Of a stretch of DNA of 64,000 nucleotides, positions 61,913 through 64,000 are shown piece by piece. A program made the position numbers and the translations under genes. A model generated the notes under the pieces. It made no database searches and had not been told where the DNA came from. It saw only the letters and a list, made by a program, of their open reading frames with translations. The first letter of the stretch is position 1. Every line of letters starts with the position of its first letter. Origin of the DNA: JBDFMH01 sp047238125 (GTDB taxonomy: Bacteria; Pseudomonadota; Alphaproteobacteria; Sphingomonadales; Sphingomonadaceae); NCBI RefSeq assembly GCF_047238125.1, contig NZ_JBDFMH010000001.1, positions 2,728,001 to 2,792,000 of the forward strand. Direction: 5' to 3'.

Positions 61913-62329
61913 TTATTGCGGGACCGATGCCTGCGCGTCCTGGCCAGCGCCTTCGGGGGCGGCCAGTATCTCTCGCGTGGTCGATCCCTTGTCGACGACG
62001 GTATTGTCGGTGCTGGCGACATCGGACCGCACGCCGGGCTCGCCCACGCGGCCGGCCTGGCCGACGATCGCCGCCTCGCCCGCGCTGCGCTGCGCCGGGC
62101 CGCCGAACAGTGCCTGCAGAGCCTGGCCGCTCGAGTCGGCTTCCTGCGGGCGGGGGGCACCCGGCTTCGGCGGGGTCAGCGCGAAATCGGGCGGGATCAC
62201 CAGCGGTGCGCGGCGCGCGACCTGGAATTCGTCCGGCCCCGATCGGCCGAATATGCCGCTGCCGCTCGTGCAGCCGCCCAGCAGCGCTACGGCGCCGATC
62301 AAGCCCAGTGCGGTCAAACCCTTACGCAT
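61913..62329 (-). CDS. DUF3035 lipoprotein
   Basis: A lipoprotein of 138 residues: the signal MRKGLTALGLIGAVALLGGC has lipobox LGGC (Cys20). The mature part has PDEFQVARRAPLVIPPDFAL, the DUF3035 signature, then a proline-, Ala- and Gln-rich tail. It overlaps the end of lspA by 8 bases, and DUF3035 genes often follow lspA in alphaproteobacteria. It may work in the outer membrane; the function is unknown. The overlapping start shows coupling to lspA. Confidence 0.88.
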   Translation of the reverse strand: MRKGLTALGLIGAVALLGGCTSGSGIFGRSGPDEFQVARRAPLVIPPDFALTPPKPGAPRPQEADSSGQALQALFGGPAQRSAGEAAIVGQAGRVGEPGVRSDVASTDNTVVDKGSTTREILAAPEGAGQDAQASVPQ

Positions 62330-62831
62330 TCACATTCTCCGATAGATCGGGCCTGTCGCGCGCCAGCAAGGCGCGCAGCACCAGCAGCAGGACCCCGATG
62401 GTAATCGCCGCATCGGCGACATTGAAGACCAAAAACGGGCTCCAGCTGCCGAAGTGCAGGTTGGCGAAATCGACGACATAGCCGAACCGCGCCCGATCGA
62501 GAATGTTGCCGAGCGCACCGCCCAGCACCAGCCCGAGTGCCATGACATCGGCGCGCGCCTTTTCGCGCCACATCCAGATCAGCACGCCGATCGCGATTGC
62601 GGCCGTCATCGCCACCAGCAGCCAGCGCGCGAAATTGGTGTCGGCGGTCAGGAAACCCATCGATACGCCGCGATTCTCGACCCACTTCAGCTCGAAGATG
62701 GGCAGGATCTCGCGCGTGCCGATCTCCTGCAGGCGCACGACCGACACGATGATCCACTTCGTCACCTGATCGGCCAGGAACACCAGTGCTGCGACCGACA
62801 GGCCGAGCGCACGATGATTGCGCGCGATCAT
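62322..62831 (-). CDS. lspA: lipoprotein signal peptidase (signal peptidase II)
   Basis: An inner-membrane aspartyl protease of 169 residues that removes signal peptides from prolipoproteins, which include at least three predicted lipoproteins in this window. It has four membrane helices; the catalytic Asp residues are in LGGALGNILDRARFGYVVDF and SPFLVFNVADAAIT, and the ENRGVSMGFL motif precedes the second helix. Its ATG overlaps the ileS stop (ATGA). Confidence 0.95.
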   Translation of the reverse strand: MIARNHRALGLSVAALVFLADQVTKWIIVSVVRLQEIGTREILPIFELKWVENRGVSMGFLTADTNFARWLLVAMTAAIAIGVLIWMWREKARADVMALGLVLGGALGNILDRARFGYVVDFANLHFGSWSPFLVFNVADAAITIGVLLLVLRALLARDRPDLSENVNA

Positions 62832-64000
62832 GCCGCGACGACGCTTGCGCAGCGATCGCACAGGTCGCCGTCCTGCTTCACCTCGGGCAGGTGGCGCCAG
62901 CAGCGGCCGCATTTATGGTGATCGGTGACGTGCACGATCGCGACCGGGCCGTGGGACACCGTTTCCTGGCCGACATCGGCGACGATGAACAGTTCGGCCA
63001 GCTCCGCGCTGGTCGCCAGCGGGCGATCGCCGACATCGGGGAAGCCCAGCGTGACGACTGCCTCCAGGCTCGATCCGATCTCCTTCGCGCGGCGTTTGGG
63101 CTCGATCTCGCGCGTCACGAGCTCGCGGAGTGATCGGAGCGCGGCCCAGCGATCGGCCAGCGCGGTATCGATCCAGTCGGCGTCCACTTCGGGCCATTCC
63201 AGCAGGTGCACCGATCCGCGATCCGGATAGCGCGTTCCCCACACTTCCTCCGCGGTGAAGCACAGGATCGGCGCGGCATAGCGGACAAGCGTGTGGAACA
63301 GCACGTCCAGTACCGTGCGATAGGCGCGCCGCTTCGGATCGGCAGGCGCGTCGCAATAGAGGCTGTCTTTCCGGATATCGAAGAAGAAGGCGGACAGATC
63401 GTCCTGGCAGAAATCGGTCAGCGCGCGGGCATAGCGGGTGAATTCGAACGCCTCGGTCGCGGCGCGCAGCGTGGCATCGAGCGTCGCCAGCCGGTGCAGC
63501 ATGTAGCGCTCGAGCTCGGGCATCTCGTCCACGCCGATCCGCTCGTCCTCGCCGAACCCGTCCAGCGCGCCGAGCAGGTAGCGGAAGCTGTTGCGCAGCT
63601 TGCGATACGCGTCCGACGTGGTGGCCAGCACCTCCTTGCCGATGCGGACATCCTCGAAATAATCGGTCGAGGCGACCCACAGCCGCAGGATGTCGGCCCC
63701 ACTTTCGCCGATGATCTTCAGTGGATCGACGACGTTGCCGATCGATTTCGACATCTTGCGGCCCTGCCCGTCGAGCGCGAAGCCGTGGGTCAGCACCGCA
63801 TCATAGGGCGCGCGGCCGCGGGTGCCGCAGCTTTCCAGCAGCGAGGACTGGAACCAGCCGCGATGCTGGTCCGATCCTTCAAGGTACAGGTTCGCGCGCA
63901 CGCCCTTGCCGTAGCGCGCCTCGACCACGAAGGCGTGGGTCGATCCGCTGTCGAACCAGACGTCGAGGATGTCGTTGACGGGCTCGAAATCGGCCAGCGC
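62828..64000 (-). CDS. ileS: isoleucyl-tRNA synthetase, 3' part (partial)
   Basis: The last 390 codons of ileS; the gene continues beyond base 64000. Class I motifs are visible: LDVWFDSGSTHAFV, YLEGSDQHRGWFQSSLL and the KMSKS loop in GRKMSKSIGNVVDP. Then come the anticodon-binding helical domain (YRKLRNSFRYLLGALDG) and the C-terminal zinc finger CGRCWRHLPEVK...CDRC. The protein charges tRNA-Ile. The ATGA overlap with lspA is the usual ileS-lspA arrangement. Confidence 0.96.
   Translation of the reverse strand, partial: ALADFEPVNDILDVWFDSGSTHAFVVEARYGKGVRANLYLEGSDQHRGWFQSSLLESCGTRGRAPYDAVLTHGFALDGQGRKMSKSIGNVVDPLKIIGESGADILRLWVASTDYFEDVRIGKEVLATTSDAYRKLRNSFRYLLGALDGFGEDERIGVDEMPELERYMLHRLATLDATLRAATEAFEFTRYARALTDFCQDDLSAFFFDIRKDSLYCDAPADPKRRAYRTVLDVLFHTLVRYAAPILCFTAEEVWGTRYPDRGSVHLLEWPEVDADWIDTALADRWAALRSLRELVTREIEPKRRAKEIGSSLEAVVTLGFPDVGDRPLATSAELAELFIVADVGQETVSHGPVAIVHVTDHHKCGRCWRHLPEVKQDGDLCDRCASVVAA

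Overview
The window is a high-GC alphaproteobacterial chromosome segment, most likely from a sphingomonad (Sphingomonas or a close relative). The best markers are two proteins ending in the PEPxxWA-CTERM sorting signal (PEPA[SW]WALMIGGFGL...AMRRR), a two-module RNase E with a charged S1 insertion, QueF, HflKC-DegP, and intergenic palindromes of the type common in sphingomonads. A BciA-type divinyl chlorophyllide reductase between gor and pgi suggests that the strain, or a recent ancestor, makes bacteriochlorophyll (aerobic anoxygenic phototroph).

Layout. 1-9.9 kb: housekeeping genes (gor, bciA, pgi, a PilZ protein, signal peptidase I, Ppx/GppA, rlmE) followed by an envelope redox/protease pair (DsbA-like, M48-TPR). 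10-14.1 kb: rne, with a long structured leader, divergent from a cell-wall amidase. 14.3-30.2 kb: three consecutive RTX (calcium-binding nonapeptide) proteins of 1247, 3121 and 823 residues, together about 16 kb. They begin without Sec signal peptides and end in a serralysin-type C-terminal domain with a shared D-[FI]-[IV]-L terminus, as expected of type I secretion substrates; no transporter genes lie in the window. Ten copies of a distinctive module of about 120-150 residues (R[LIM]TFTS..VGNG ... ANQ[DT]GG ... DDEG ... [FL][DE]VRD) alternate with the RTX blades of the first two proteins. I could not assign this module to a named domain; it is my main candidate for something undescribed.

30.3-35.3 kb: PBP1A, prfB, a lipoprotein-like methyltransferase and a PEP-CTERM protein. 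35.4-39.1 kb: a compact minus-strand stress-type island (multi-helix membrane protein, two CsbD-like proteins, a triple-PAS LuxR regulator, a small lipoprotein, a 59-residue protein). 39.1-43.1 kb: alpha/beta hydrolase, pirin, glutathione peroxidase and a PetP-like MarR regulator divergent from ilvE, then tRNA-Gln(UUG). 43.3-48.8 kb: a CoA-binding protein, the Fe-S carrier Mrp, and the membrane quality-control set hflK-hflC-degP. 48.9-54.5 kb: a HerA-like ATPase, a PaaK-like adenylate-forming enzyme translationally coupled to a 2-oxoglutarate/Fe(II) oxygenase, and an S10 carboxypeptidase. 54.8-58.6 kb: a second PEP-CTERM protein, queF, and the sulfur-amino-acid pair sseA-metC. 58.5-64 kb: an oligopeptide-type ABC importer (two permeases plus a double ATPase, without an adjacent binding protein), a DUF3035 lipoprotein, lspA and the 3' part of ileS, which runs off the window.

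Limits: all calls come from reading the sequence and recalling family motifs; no database searches were run. Promoters and hairpins were found by eye and are tentative unless stated otherwise.
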